Program-made: the position numbers and the translations under genes
NCBI RefSeq assembly: GCF_030530965.1
Contig: NZ_JAUMTY010000075.1
Span: forward strand, 1 to 6,631
DNA length: 6,631 bases
Direction of reading: 5' to 3'
DNA from: Corynebacterium sp.
GTDB lineage: Bacteria > Actinomycetota > Actinomycetes > Mycobacteriales > Mycobacteriaceae
In this document: piece after piece, positions 1-5,329 of the stretch
How the letters are laid out: each line of letters starts with the position of its first letter
Position numbering within the stretch: the first letter of the stretch is position 1
Notes under the pieces: model-generated
Database searches by the model: none
The model's input: only the letters and a program-made list of their open reading frames with translations
What the model was told of the DNA's origin: nothing

Positions 1-20
1 GTCCTGGTACCGTCGGTGAC

Positions 21-1418
21 GTGGATGTGTGCTACCTCGATGATATTGCCCTTTCAGGTCCGTGTACTCAGTATGTTCTGGACTGGGACGGAATTCCCGG
101 TTCGGAAACCTTTCCACTGACGCTTAACCAACGTAACCATCTGGAGAGCGTCAGGGCGAGTGGCCGTCCATCGTGGGTTGCAGGATCTTTTATCCTCCCC
201 AATGGTGTTCTCGCCGGTACAGAGAAGAACGTAGACGCTATTGCGGAGGCAATCCGCACTCTTATCGGTGATTATGACGCATTGCGGCTAGTCCCCTCCG
301 ATCCGTCGGAAAGCGAAAGCATCCAGAGAATGTGGTCGAGTGATCAACTATCTATCTCGACCGAAGCATTCCTCACCGATTCTCACGAAGATTCTTCAAC
401 TATTCGTCAAGAAGTGGAGGCGAGGATCGACGCCGCCTGCGTTCCAGGGTGCAAACCAGGGCTCTTTTTCGCCCTGTGTGGTCATCGCCTCGTGGTGGCG
501 AGCGACCACTTTCATGCGGATATGGCGAGCATCCACATCATTCTCCGACGGCTGTGGGATCTTGTGGCCTCATCGGCAGAGAAGCTTGGAAACGGTAATA
601 ACAACTCCGCCGAAGAAGACGCCGGGACCGCTGACGGGAACGAAGAAAACTCCCCAGCTCCTGATCCCGCCGCGGCTCCGTCGTTTATTGATGTGGTGCG
701 AAAAGAAAAGGAAGCGTCTGCTCGCTGGCATGACAGTAGTAACAGCGATGAACTGCAGCGCGCGCTCGCGGTATGGAAGCGTTTCTTCGATCACACCGAG
801 GGAATCGTGCCGGCGTTCCCTGCCGAATTAAGAACGACAAAGTCGGTGACTCCTCATCACCGCACCGAACTTCTTGTACCCGCAGCTGACATGACCGGAC
901 CGATTGCAACGAGGACGTTCGCCGAGGCCATGGCAACTCTTGCCAGCTCCGTGCACACCGTGGTGGGTGCGGAATCCCTGCCATGCGTCGTCCCTATCCA
1001 CACACGCGGGCGGTCGTCGAGCTCCTACCACGGAACCGTGGGGTGGATGGTCAGCAACGGTCCCGTCATCGCCGAGCCAGGCAACAGCGATGGTGTGCGC
1101 CAATGGTTGCGCGACGGTATCAACGCCGTGACCGTCCCACTGGACATCATTATGGAGACATTCCAACCTGTGATGCCGACCCCGCAGCCGTTCATGGTGT
1201 CATACAGCGATTTTCGTACCGGGCCCGGCCGGTCGGCAGCGGTCCCCGGAGCCGTGTATTTTTCGTCGCTCGCCCCTACAGCAACAGTGCAGCTGTGGTT
1301 CACCAGAAACGACAAAGGGCTATCACTCCGGGCGAAATATCCCGGAACGCCCCAGGCAGAGGCAATACTCGACGAGTGCGTTGACGATCTCACTCGCCGG
1401 TTAACACGCACCAACTAA
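21..1418 (+). CDS. PapA-like condensation-domain acyltransferase (copy 1)
   Basis: This is a cytosolic-looking protein of 465 residues with no signal peptide or membrane helix. It resembles polyketide-associated (PapA-type) acyltransferases, which share the fold of NRPS condensation domains and move an acyl group from a thioester onto a hydroxyl or amine. The active-site HxxxD lies at H163-D167 (DHFHADM; the usual trailing Gly is Met). A degenerate DFGWG-like motif, YSDFR, lies near 395-399. It aligns along its length with the convergent gene that follows (for example VPIHTRG/MPMHTRH, then GWMV/GWFV, and a C-terminal KYPGTPQAEA/RYPNNAQAEE). Residues 183-220 form an acidic, Asn/Ala/Pro-rich linker that looks disordered. 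The GTG at 21 aligns without gaps with the paralogue's initiator Met, but no good Shine-Dalgarno precedes it and the frame is open to the window edge, so the true start may lie upstream. Family call is fairly sure; substrate unknown. Confidence 0.8.
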   Translation: MDVCYLDDIALSGPCTQYVLDWDGIPGSETFPLTLNQRNHLESVRASGRPSWVAGSFILPNGVLAGTEKNVDAIAEAIRTLIGDYDALRLVPSDPSESESIQRMWSSDQLSISTEAFLTDSHEDSSTIRQEVEARIDAACVPGCKPGLFFALCGHRLVVASDHFHADMASIHIILRRLWDLVASSAEKLGNGNNNSAEEDAGTADGNEENSPAPDPAAAPSFIDVVRKEKEASARWHDSSNSDELQRALAVWKRFFDHTEGIVPAFPAELRTTKSVTPHHRTELLVPAADMTGPIATRTFAEAMATLASSVHTVVGAESLPCVVPIHTRGRSSSSYHGTVGWMVSNGPVIAEPGNSDGVRQWLRDGINAVTVPLDIIMETFQPVMPTPQPFMVSYSDFRTGPGRSAAVPGAVYFSSLAPTATVQLWFTRNDKGLSLRAKYPGTPQAEAILDECVDDLTRRLTRTN

Positions 1419-2881
1419 GCGCGGACGGGCACAGCAGCCGCGTAATCACCCGTCGTCACGACGCTATGAATGATGGCAGCGAACCGTGACAGGAATGCAG
1501 CGATCGATTCTTCCGCCTGAGCGTTATTGGGGTAGCGCATCGAAACGTTGAGTCCCTCACCAGTGCGGTTGAGCCAAATGTAGACATCGTCGTCGCTCAT
1601 CACAGAGCTACGGAGGGCGCGATCGTGGTCGCCCCAGGTGTCGGCACCTGGAACAAACCGCGTATCGACGTACGAGATCACGAACCGCGGAGGCTCATTG
1701 ATGTGCAATGCGTCGCTCACAGCGGCATAGGGGTAGACGGAGAGATCACGGTGCCGCTTCGTCGCCTGAACCGTGTCCGAGAACGCCTCGGTGAAGCTCG
1801 ATGCCCCGTTGAGCGGATCGTCGACAGGCATGAGCCCAACAAACCACCCGGCAGACAGCATGTACTTGGGTTCGTGGCGAGTGTGCATCGGCATGATATA
1901 CCGCGCCGACGACACCGGCGAAAGCTCGGTGAGGGCCAACTTCAGGGCAGTCAGAAGAGCCGACTTGGTCGAGCCACCGTTGGCTTTGGCGCGCTTACCC
2001 AGCTCCGAGATGTCCTTCTCATTGAGCAGCCACTGCGAAAGGCTGTGCTGTGCCCGGTGCTGGTCCGCCGGCGTGGCCGACCCCGACTCCGCGTCCGACC
2101 GAATAGGCAGCGGGAACACCGGCGGTGCAAGATGCCCATCAGCACCAGTGAGGAACTCTTTCCATTCCTCCACCGCACGCTCACGAGCGGACGCCGATTC
2201 CGTGACCGCGCGCTCTCCCGCACAGAAGTCCACATAAGAACCCGCTGGTGGCAGTGCTGGTTCCCGCTTATCGACGGCTGCCGCGTAGAGTTCCCGGAGC
2301 TCGGCGATGGTGAACAGCTGCGTGTAAGCGTCCATCACGGCGTGGTCAGCGGCGAAAATGACGGTGAATTCCTGCGCTGCTTCAACTTCAGGCTCAATCG
2401 TCGCGACGGTGACGTGTGGCCATCCGATCCCATTGACATGCTGAGCGAAATGCCGGTGAATCTCGTGGCGCAAGAGTTGGTCGTCGTGGTAGACGCCGAA
2501 GTCGTTTCGGGACACGTCAACTGCGGAAGAACCCAGCGTGTAGCGCGTAAAGCTCGTGGTCGCTTCGTCGCGGTCATTAGCGACGGCTGTCGTCCGGTAT
2601 GCCTCATGGCGGCTAAACCATGTGGTGAGGGCCTCGCGGAAAGCGTCGGTACGCAGTGGCTGGTGGATAACGAATGCTCCACCGATCCAGTCCTCGTAGA
2701 CGGAGGGAAGCCCCTGCTCGGCGTTGGTCTTTTCTGCGCGGAGGACTTCGCGGAGGTGATCCTCGTGGTTGATGGAAAGGCTGCGTTCGTCCTCGCTCCA
2801 CTGGCTAGCGTCGTCGGTAAATTGCCAGGTGGATAGCTGTCCGGTGGGGAGGGGGTAGTCGGCTAGTTCTGTGTATTCCAT
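1415..2881 (-). CDS. PapA-like condensation-domain acyltransferase (copy 2)
   Basis: This 488-residue protein is a paralogue of the facing gene and probably also a soluble acyltransferase of the condensation/PapA superfamily. The N-terminus (MEYTELADYPLPTGQ) is typical of this group. The catalytic HxxxD is H180-D184 (DHAVMDA, again without the usual Gly). The second half has MPMHTR (330-335), GWFVGL (345-350) and ISYVDTR (402-408), the latter in place of the DFGWG structural motif. I chose the ATG at 2881 because AAGGA (2893-2889) sits seven bases upstream and family similarity begins there. The frame stays open to a GTG at 3046, but the extra 55 residues show no domain and fall in repeat-rich DNA. 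Its TAG stop shares three bases with the stop of the facing gene. Regulation probably lies in the long upstream gap. Acceptor and acyl donor cannot be deduced; nearby PKS or MmpL genes, if any, are outside the window. Confidence 0.82.
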   Translation of the reverse strand: MEYTELADYPLPTGQLSTWQFTDDASQWSEDERSLSINHEDHLREVLRAEKTNAEQGLPSVYEDWIGGAFVIHQPLRTDAFREALTTWFSRHEAYRTTAVANDRDEATTSFTRYTLGSSAVDVSRNDFGVYHDDQLLRHEIHRHFAQHVNGIGWPHVTVATIEPEVEAAQEFTVIFAADHAVMDAYTQLFTIAELRELYAAAVDKREPALPPAGSYVDFCAGERAVTESASARERAVEEWKEFLTGADGHLAPPVFPLPIRSDAESGSATPADQHRAQHSLSQWLLNEKDISELGKRAKANGGSTKSALLTALKLALTELSPVSSARYIMPMHTRHEPKYMLSAGWFVGLMPVDDPLNGASSFTEAFSDTVQATKRHRDLSVYPYAAVSDALHINEPPRFVISYVDTRFVPGADTWGDHDRALRSSVMSDDDVYIWLNRTGEGLNVSMRYPNNAQAEESIAAFLSRFAAIIHSVVTTGDYAAAVPVRA

Positions 2882-2888
2882 CGTGTCG

Positions 2889-2893
2889 TCCTT
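2889..2893 (-). promoter_or_regulatory. Ribosome binding site deciding the start of acyltransferase copy 2
   Basis: On the - strand AAGGA lies seven bases before the ATG at 2881. It supports this ATG over the in-frame GTG at 3046. Confidence 0.7.
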
Positions 2894-2903
2894 CGTTTTG
2901 CTT

Positions 2904-2965
2904 GTTGCCGTGCTTCTGTGCCAGTACGTTGCTGCTGTGCTGGTGCGTTGCTTCGGTACCAGTAC
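2904..2965. repeat. Imperfect 24-bp direct repeat (2904-2927 and 2942-2965)
   Basis: The two 24-bp units match at 19 of 24 positions by eye, are spaced 38 bp start to start, and both end in CCAGTAC. They lie just upstream of acyltransferase copy 2. They could be paired regulator sites or a decayed tandem duplication; no specific protein is recognised. Confidence 0.45.
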
Positions 2966-3128
2966 TTCGATGTGCTTATCCAGCTGAAGTGCTGCCACTA
3001 CTGTCTTATGAGCAGTCGTGCTACTGCACTGAGTACGCGATTGCACGATGTGGGGGAGCGCACTGCGTAGGTGCGTTCCGGCCCGAGAAAAAGCTGCTCT
3101 CTTGGGTCAATCGAGGACGCGGAAAGCG

Positions 3129-3242
3129 GAGGCTGCCACGCCACGCTGGTTCGCTATCTCCACGGTGAACAACGAAACACCGTAGATGAGCTAAAGGTTT
3201 GTACTCTCAAGTTTCGGTAGCGTAGGTTGCCGTGGCAGCCTC
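3129..3242. repeat. 114-bp element bounded by perfect 12-bp inverted repeats
   Basis: The left arm GAGGCTGCCACG (3129-3140) is the exact reverse complement of the right arm CGTGGCAGCCTC (3231-3242), with 90 bp between. Inside lies a second hairpin: ACGGTG (3162-3167) pairs with CACCGT (3178-3183), extended by ATCT (3156-3159) with AGAT (3184-3187) across a two-base bulge. CGAAAC (3173-3178) could alternatively pair with GTTTCG (3211-3216). There is no obvious target-site duplication and no T-tract next to the outer arms. Options are a small non-autonomous mobile element, a structured leader or small RNA, or two oppositely oriented binding sites for one regulator. Confidence 0.6.
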
Positions 3243-3247
3243 GTCAA
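3219..3247 (-). promoter_or_regulatory. Possible promoter for acyltransferase copy 2
   Basis: On the - strand TTGACG (3247-3242) and TACGCT (3224-3219) are 17 bases apart. They resemble a -35 box and an actinobacterial TANNNT -10 box. The spacer coincides with the right arm of the 12-bp inverted repeat. If used, it gives a leader of about 330 nt. An alternative is TTGCAA (3301-3296) with TAAAAA 18 bases downstream. Both are weak matches. Confidence 0.25.
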
Positions 3248-3288
3248 GTGCCTATTTTCAATTTCTAACGATTTTTAATGGCCTAGCC

Positions 3289-3312
3289 GTACGATTTGCA
3301 ACATAATCGTGC
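3289..3312. promoter_or_regulatory. Operator-like dyad
   Basis: ACGATT (3291-3296) and AATCGT (3305-3310) form perfect 6-bp arms around an 8-bp centre. Pairing extends outward by a G-T mismatch and a G-C pair to give a 24-bp imperfect palindrome. It overlaps the TTGCAA hexamer of one candidate - strand promoter, so a dimeric repressor could bind here. The heptamer ACGATTT also recurs at 3268-3274. No regulator can be named. Confidence 0.35.
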
Positions 3313-3327
3313 ATAGAGAGAAGGCTG

Positions 3328-3383
3328 CAAGAAGAAGGAAAACTGCCTGCTCACCGACTTATCGGTGAGCTCAAGGAGGCAGT
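3328..3383 (-). terminator. Intrinsic terminator of the right-hand gene cluster
   Basis: On the - strand, starting 36 bases after the stop of the small membrane protein gene, ACTGCCT (3383-3377) pairs with AGGCAGT (3348-3342), and inside it GCTCACCGA (3370-3362) pairs with TCGGTGAGC (3357-3349) around a TAAG tetraloop. A six-base bulge separates the two stems. The structure is followed by a T-rich tract (TTTTCCTTCTTCTT). The + strand lacks a T-tract on the other side, so it should work in one direction only. Confidence 0.85.
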
Positions 3384-3385
3384 CA

Positions 3386-3412
3386 ATGGATACCATCAAA
3401 AAATGGCAGTGA
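3386..3412 (+). CDS. Possible 8-codon micro-ORF (MDTIKKWQ) with perfect Shine-Dalgarno
   Basis: AAGGAGG at 3373-3379 is a full Shine-Dalgarno match placed six bases before an ATG that opens an 8-codon frame ending in TGA. Part of the Shine-Dalgarno lies in the right arm of the stem-loop that forms the opposite-strand terminator. No clear + strand promoter precedes it and nothing downstream on + is a gene; the next gene is antisense. It may be a chance by-product of the terminator sequence or the remnant of a lost leader or gene. Low confidence as a translated product. Confidence 0.15.
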   Translation: MDTIKKWQ

Positions 3413-3418
3413 CGTTCG

Positions 3419-3745
3419 TTACATATCCGAAACGACGTATGACGCAGCAGCGGTGAGTCCCGCCACCGTCAGAACAGAGGGCCACGCCCCAATTTTCTTG
3501 GCTAGCGGGTGCGACGCCCCGAACGCGGCCAAGTAGGTGGCGCCGAGCGCTCCAGCCTTCGCCGGGCCTCTCTTAGCAAGCCAGGTCCGCCCAGCGTAGA
3601 GGCCAGCTGCACCAAGAACGACGCCGCCCAGCGGCCGGATCCCAGTTTCGCGGGCGGTGATCCATCCGCCGATCAAGCCCGTCGCAACGATGGGTGCCGT
3701 ATCAACGTACTTGGCTTTCTTTAAAGTCCAGTTAGTCTTTGCCAT
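3419..3745 (-). CDS. Small Ala/Gly-rich membrane protein of unknown function
   Basis: The protein has 108 residues from the ATG (MAKTNWTLKK). I do not recognise the family. After a basic N-terminus there are about four short hydrophobic stretches near residues 15-31, 38-52, 62-78 and 86-105, rich in Gly and Ala and separated by charged turns (ARETGIRP, RTWLAKRGPAK, HPLAKK). This suggests a small integral membrane protein, perhaps a hairpin-pair topology. The ATG at 3745 is one base after the TGA stop of the carbonic anhydrase gene (TGATATG), which points to translational coupling. An in-frame TTG at 3754, three codons earlier, overlaps that stop and has an AGAAG-like sequence at a plausible distance, so a 111-residue form is possible. 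It is the last gene before the terminator. Confidence 0.7.
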   Translation of the reverse strand: MAKTNWTLKKAKYVDTAPIVATGLIGGWITARETGIRPLGGVVLGAAGLYAGRTWLAKRGPAKAGALGATYLAAFGASHPLAKKIGAWPSVLTVAGLTAAASYVVSDM

Positions 3746-3746
3746 A

Positions 3747-4340
3747 TCAGTCAAAATACACGTCTTCTGGCTTCAGCGACTCGGTACGGCGCGGTTGTGA
3801 CTCCGCATTCTCCACGTAGTGGGCAGCATGTGGAATAAATGAGTGAGACTGCTCATCGGACAATTGCCGTTTGACCTTCGCCGGAACGCCCGCAGCCAGC
3901 GATTGCGCAGGAATTTCTTGCCCTTCCAGCACCACAGCAGCGGCGGCGATCAAGCTCCCCTCGTGGATCACGCTGTGGGAGAGCAACGCAGACTTCATCC
4001 CCACGAGCACCCCATTTTCCACAGTGGAGCCATGCACCAGCGCCATATGTCCGACGGTGACATCGTCACCTAGCGTGCAGGGGGCATCACTGTCGACGTG
4101 GAGAACGCTGTTGTCCTGAATATTCGTGCGTTCTCCAATTCGGATCGAGTTCACATCGCCGCGCAGCACGCAGCCGTAATACACGCTGGAATGCGCGCCG
4201 ATTTCCACATCACCGATCAACGTGGCATTGGGCGCAATCCACGCGGTCCGGTGAACTCGCGGTCGCTTCCCGTTGAACGGGAGAAGCAGCGGACCGTCCG
4301 TGGATGAAGCCGTTTGTGGAGCGAAAGCCGAGTTTTCCAT
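3747..4340 (-). CDS. Gamma-class carbonic anhydrase family protein (left-handed beta-helix)
   Basis: This 197-residue hexapeptide-repeat protein belongs to the gamma carbonic anhydrase / YrdA-PaaY-CaiE group. These are cytosolic trimers that bind a metal between subunits; some hydrate CO2, others have unproven roles. The three metal-ligand histidines are present as H81 (SVLHVDS), H98 and H103 (VGHMALVHG). The active-site helpers R60 and D62 (LRGDVN) and N73/Q75 (TNIQDNS) are also there. The acidic proton-shuttle loop of archaeal Cam is absent, as in most bacterial members. The GMKSALLSHSVI segment departs from the common GMGATLLDGAVI. An N-terminal extension of about 16 residues precedes the usual PFNGKRPRVH start. 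The ATG at 4340 is the only usable start: an in-frame TAG lies four codons upstream, and GGAG sits unusually close (two bases). The gene lies 67 bp after the dehydrogenase and is coupled to the small membrane protein. Confidence 0.9.
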   Translation of the reverse strand: MENSAFAPQTASSTDGPLLLPFNGKRPRVHRTAWIAPNATLIGDVEIGAHSSVYYGCVLRGDVNSIRIGERTNIQDNSVLHVDSDAPCTLGDDVTVGHMALVHGSTVENGVLVGMKSALLSHSVIHEGSLIAAAAVVLEGQEIPAQSLAAGVPAKVKRQLSDEQSHSFIPHAAHYVENAESQPRRTESLKPEDVYFD

Positions 4341-4372
4341 ATCTCCATACTAGAAAGCCGCGAGAACCGGGG

Positions 4373-4396
4373 GTAGCCGGAACAAGCCGCGGCTAC
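4373..4396 (-). repeat. Hairpin between the dehydrogenase and carbonic anhydrase genes
   Basis: GTAGCCG and CGGCTAC form a perfect 7-bp stem with a 10-base loop in the 67-bp gap. No T-tract follows on the - strand, so it is not a typical terminator. It could protect or process the message, or reduce read-through into the carbonic anhydrase gene. Confidence 0.4.
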
Positions 4397-4407
4397 TCCT
4401 CGCAGCG

Positions 4408-5208
4408 TTACTCCTCGCGACGATAGACTTCCTGTGCCGAGACCTGGTCGCGAGCCATGATCGTAATGTGGTCGATATTCATCCGCGACGGCCGCGTCGC
4501 AATCCAGGCGACAGCGTCGGCAATGTCCTCAGCAACCATCGGCTCGAGGCCACGGTAGACGGCGTCGGCCTTCTCCTTATCGCCGCCGAAACGCACCGTC
4601 GAGAATTCCGTGTTCACCAGGCCGGGGCAAATCTCACACACACGAACCGGCTTACCCAGCAACTCGAGGCGAAGCACGCGCGTCATCGCAGCCACTGCAT
4701 GCTTGGCGGCGTTGTATCCAGCTCCACCGCGGTACGGCTCGTGCCCGGCAATCGAGCTGATATTAATGACCTGACCATCGCCACTGGCCTCAACCTTGGG
4801 CAGCAGAGCACGAGTCACTCGGAGCGTGCCCAACACGTTGGTGTCATACATCCATTGCCAGTCCTCGACGTTGGCGTCGGCAATCGACTCGGATCCGTGC
4901 GCCCCACCAGCGTTATTGACCAACACGTCACACCGCGGAACCTGCTCACAGAACTTATCGACGCTCTCCTGATCGGTCACATCCAGCGGCAGGGCGACGG
5001 CGTCAATACCCTCTGCGACGGCTTGAAGCTTCTCGACGCGCCGGGCACCAATGTAGACGGTGTATCCCGCGTCGGCCAGCGCCTTTGCGGACGCCGCGCC
5101 GATGCCGGAACTTGCGCCCGTAATGACGGCTACAGGTTTGGTGCCGTCGCCATGAGCGCCAGAATCGTGATTGGTAGCGGAAGAAGCGTCTTTAGAAGGT
5201 GATGTCAT
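4408..5208 (-). CDS. Short-chain dehydrogenase/reductase, YdfG-like
   Basis: This 266-residue NAD(P)(H)-dependent oxidoreductase has a classical Rossmann SDR layout: TGASSGIG cofactor loop at 30-37, GARR at 54-57 (the Arg pair favours NADPH), LD at 75-76, NNAG at 98-101, catalytic N124, S152, Y165 and K169 (YNAAK), and PG at 195-196. The C-terminal part, including TEFSTVRFGGDKEKAD and the MNIDHITIM block, closely resembles E. coli YdfG, which reduces malonic semialdehyde to 3-hydroxypropionate and oxidises L-allo-threonine and serine. A first tail of about 24 residues rich in Ser, Asp and Gly has no counterpart in YdfG. The ATG at 5208 is set by GGAG eight bases upstream; an open frame to 5283 lacks such a site. 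It follows the aminotransferase after 121 bp and may use its own promoter. The semialdehyde-reductase role is inferred. Confidence 0.88.
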   Translation of the reverse strand: MTSPSKDASSATNHDSGAHGDGTKPVAVITGASSGIGAASAKALADAGYTVYIGARRVEKLQAVAEGIDAVALPLDVTDQESVDKFCEQVPRCDVLVNNAGGAHGSESIADANVEDWQWMYDTNVLGTLRVTRALLPKVEASGDGQVINISSIAGHEPYRGGAGYNAAKHAVAAMTRVLRLELLGKPVRVCEICPGLVNTEFSTVRFGGDKEKADAVYRGLEPMVAEDIADAVAWIATRPSRMNIDHITIMARDQVSAQEVYRREE

Positions 5209-5216
5209 AAATAATT

Positions 5217-5220
5217 CTCC
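5217..5220 (-). promoter_or_regulatory. Ribosome binding site of the YdfG-like dehydrogenase
   Basis: GGAG on the - strand stands eight bases before the ATG at 5208. It fixes the start and excludes the longer frame reaching 5283. Confidence 0.75.
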
Positions 5221-5258
5221 AAAGGTACGGATATTTTTAAGGGTTTTACAGGTTAAAG

Positions 5259-5264
5259 ATTGTA
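5259..5264 (-). promoter_or_regulatory. Possible -10 box upstream of the YdfG-like dehydrogenase
   Basis: TACAAT on the - strand is a good actinobacterial -10 hexamer, about 50 bases before the start codon in the AT-rich gap. The region 17 bases upstream (GCACGT) is a poor -35 box. If real, the dehydrogenase and downstream genes could be transcribed apart from the aminotransferase. Confidence 0.35.
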
Positions 5265-5270
5265 CGGGTC

Positions 5271-5312
5271 GTGGGGGACACACGTGCCCTGCTCGACGGA
5301 ATGCGCCCCCAC
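5271..5312. repeat. Inverted repeat GTGGGGG/CCCCCAC between the aminotransferase and dehydrogenase genes
   Basis: GTGGGGG (5271-5277) and CCCCCAC (5306-5312) are exact 7-bp arms 28 bp apart, with a CACGTG palindrome at 5281-5286 inside. It lies just upstream of the candidate -10 box and lacks a following T-tract. It may be an operator or a weak 3'-end structure. Confidence 0.35.
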
Positions 5313-5329
5313 CGCGCCGCTAGTCGCTA

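Larger units (their letters stand above)
2882..3418. other. 537-bp gene-free region between acyltransferase copy 2 and the right-hand operon
   Basis: I find no convincing protein gene here. The half next to acyltransferase copy 2 (2882-3128) is rich in GTGC/GCTG words and contains an imperfect direct repeat. The centre (3129-3242) is bounded by perfect 12-bp inverted repeats. The right part (3243-3341) is AT-rich and holds a dyad and weak promoter-like hexamers. The segment 3328-3383 is the terminator of the genes to the right. The region probably acts as promoter and long 5' leader of acyltransferase copy 2 and as 3' end of the opposite operon, both being on the - strand. Confidence 0.6.

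Noticed and set aside
1420..1452. Short GC stems (CGCGG/CCGCG) after acyltransferase copy 1 as a terminator
   Set aside because: The stems are short, lie inside the coding end of the facing gene and have no T-tract.
1625..2836. 403-codon + strand open frame antisense to acyltransferase copy 2
   Set aside because: Arg-rich translation with no motif; a typical shadow of a GC-rich gene on the other strand.
2882..3046. N-terminal extension of acyltransferase copy 2 to a GTG at 3046
   Set aside because: The 55 extra residues have no family similarity, and the ATG at 2881 has a well-placed AAGGA and aligns with the start of the paralogue.
2902..3168. 88-codon Cys-rich + strand open frame
   Set aside because: No recognisable domain, no Shine-Dalgarno, and composition reflects the GTGC/GCTG-rich repeats of the noncoding gap.
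3129..3242. Insertion sequence remnant
   Set aside because: Only terminal repeats are seen; there is no transposase fragment and no flanking target duplication, so a mobile origin is kept only as one option.
4468..5202. 244-codon + strand open frame antisense to the dehydrogenase
   Set aside because: Shadow frame; the - strand has the full SDR motif set.
5209..5283. Longer start for the YdfG-like dehydrogenase
   Set aside because: The extension crosses an AT-rich promoter-like stretch, and GGAG points to the ATG at 5208.
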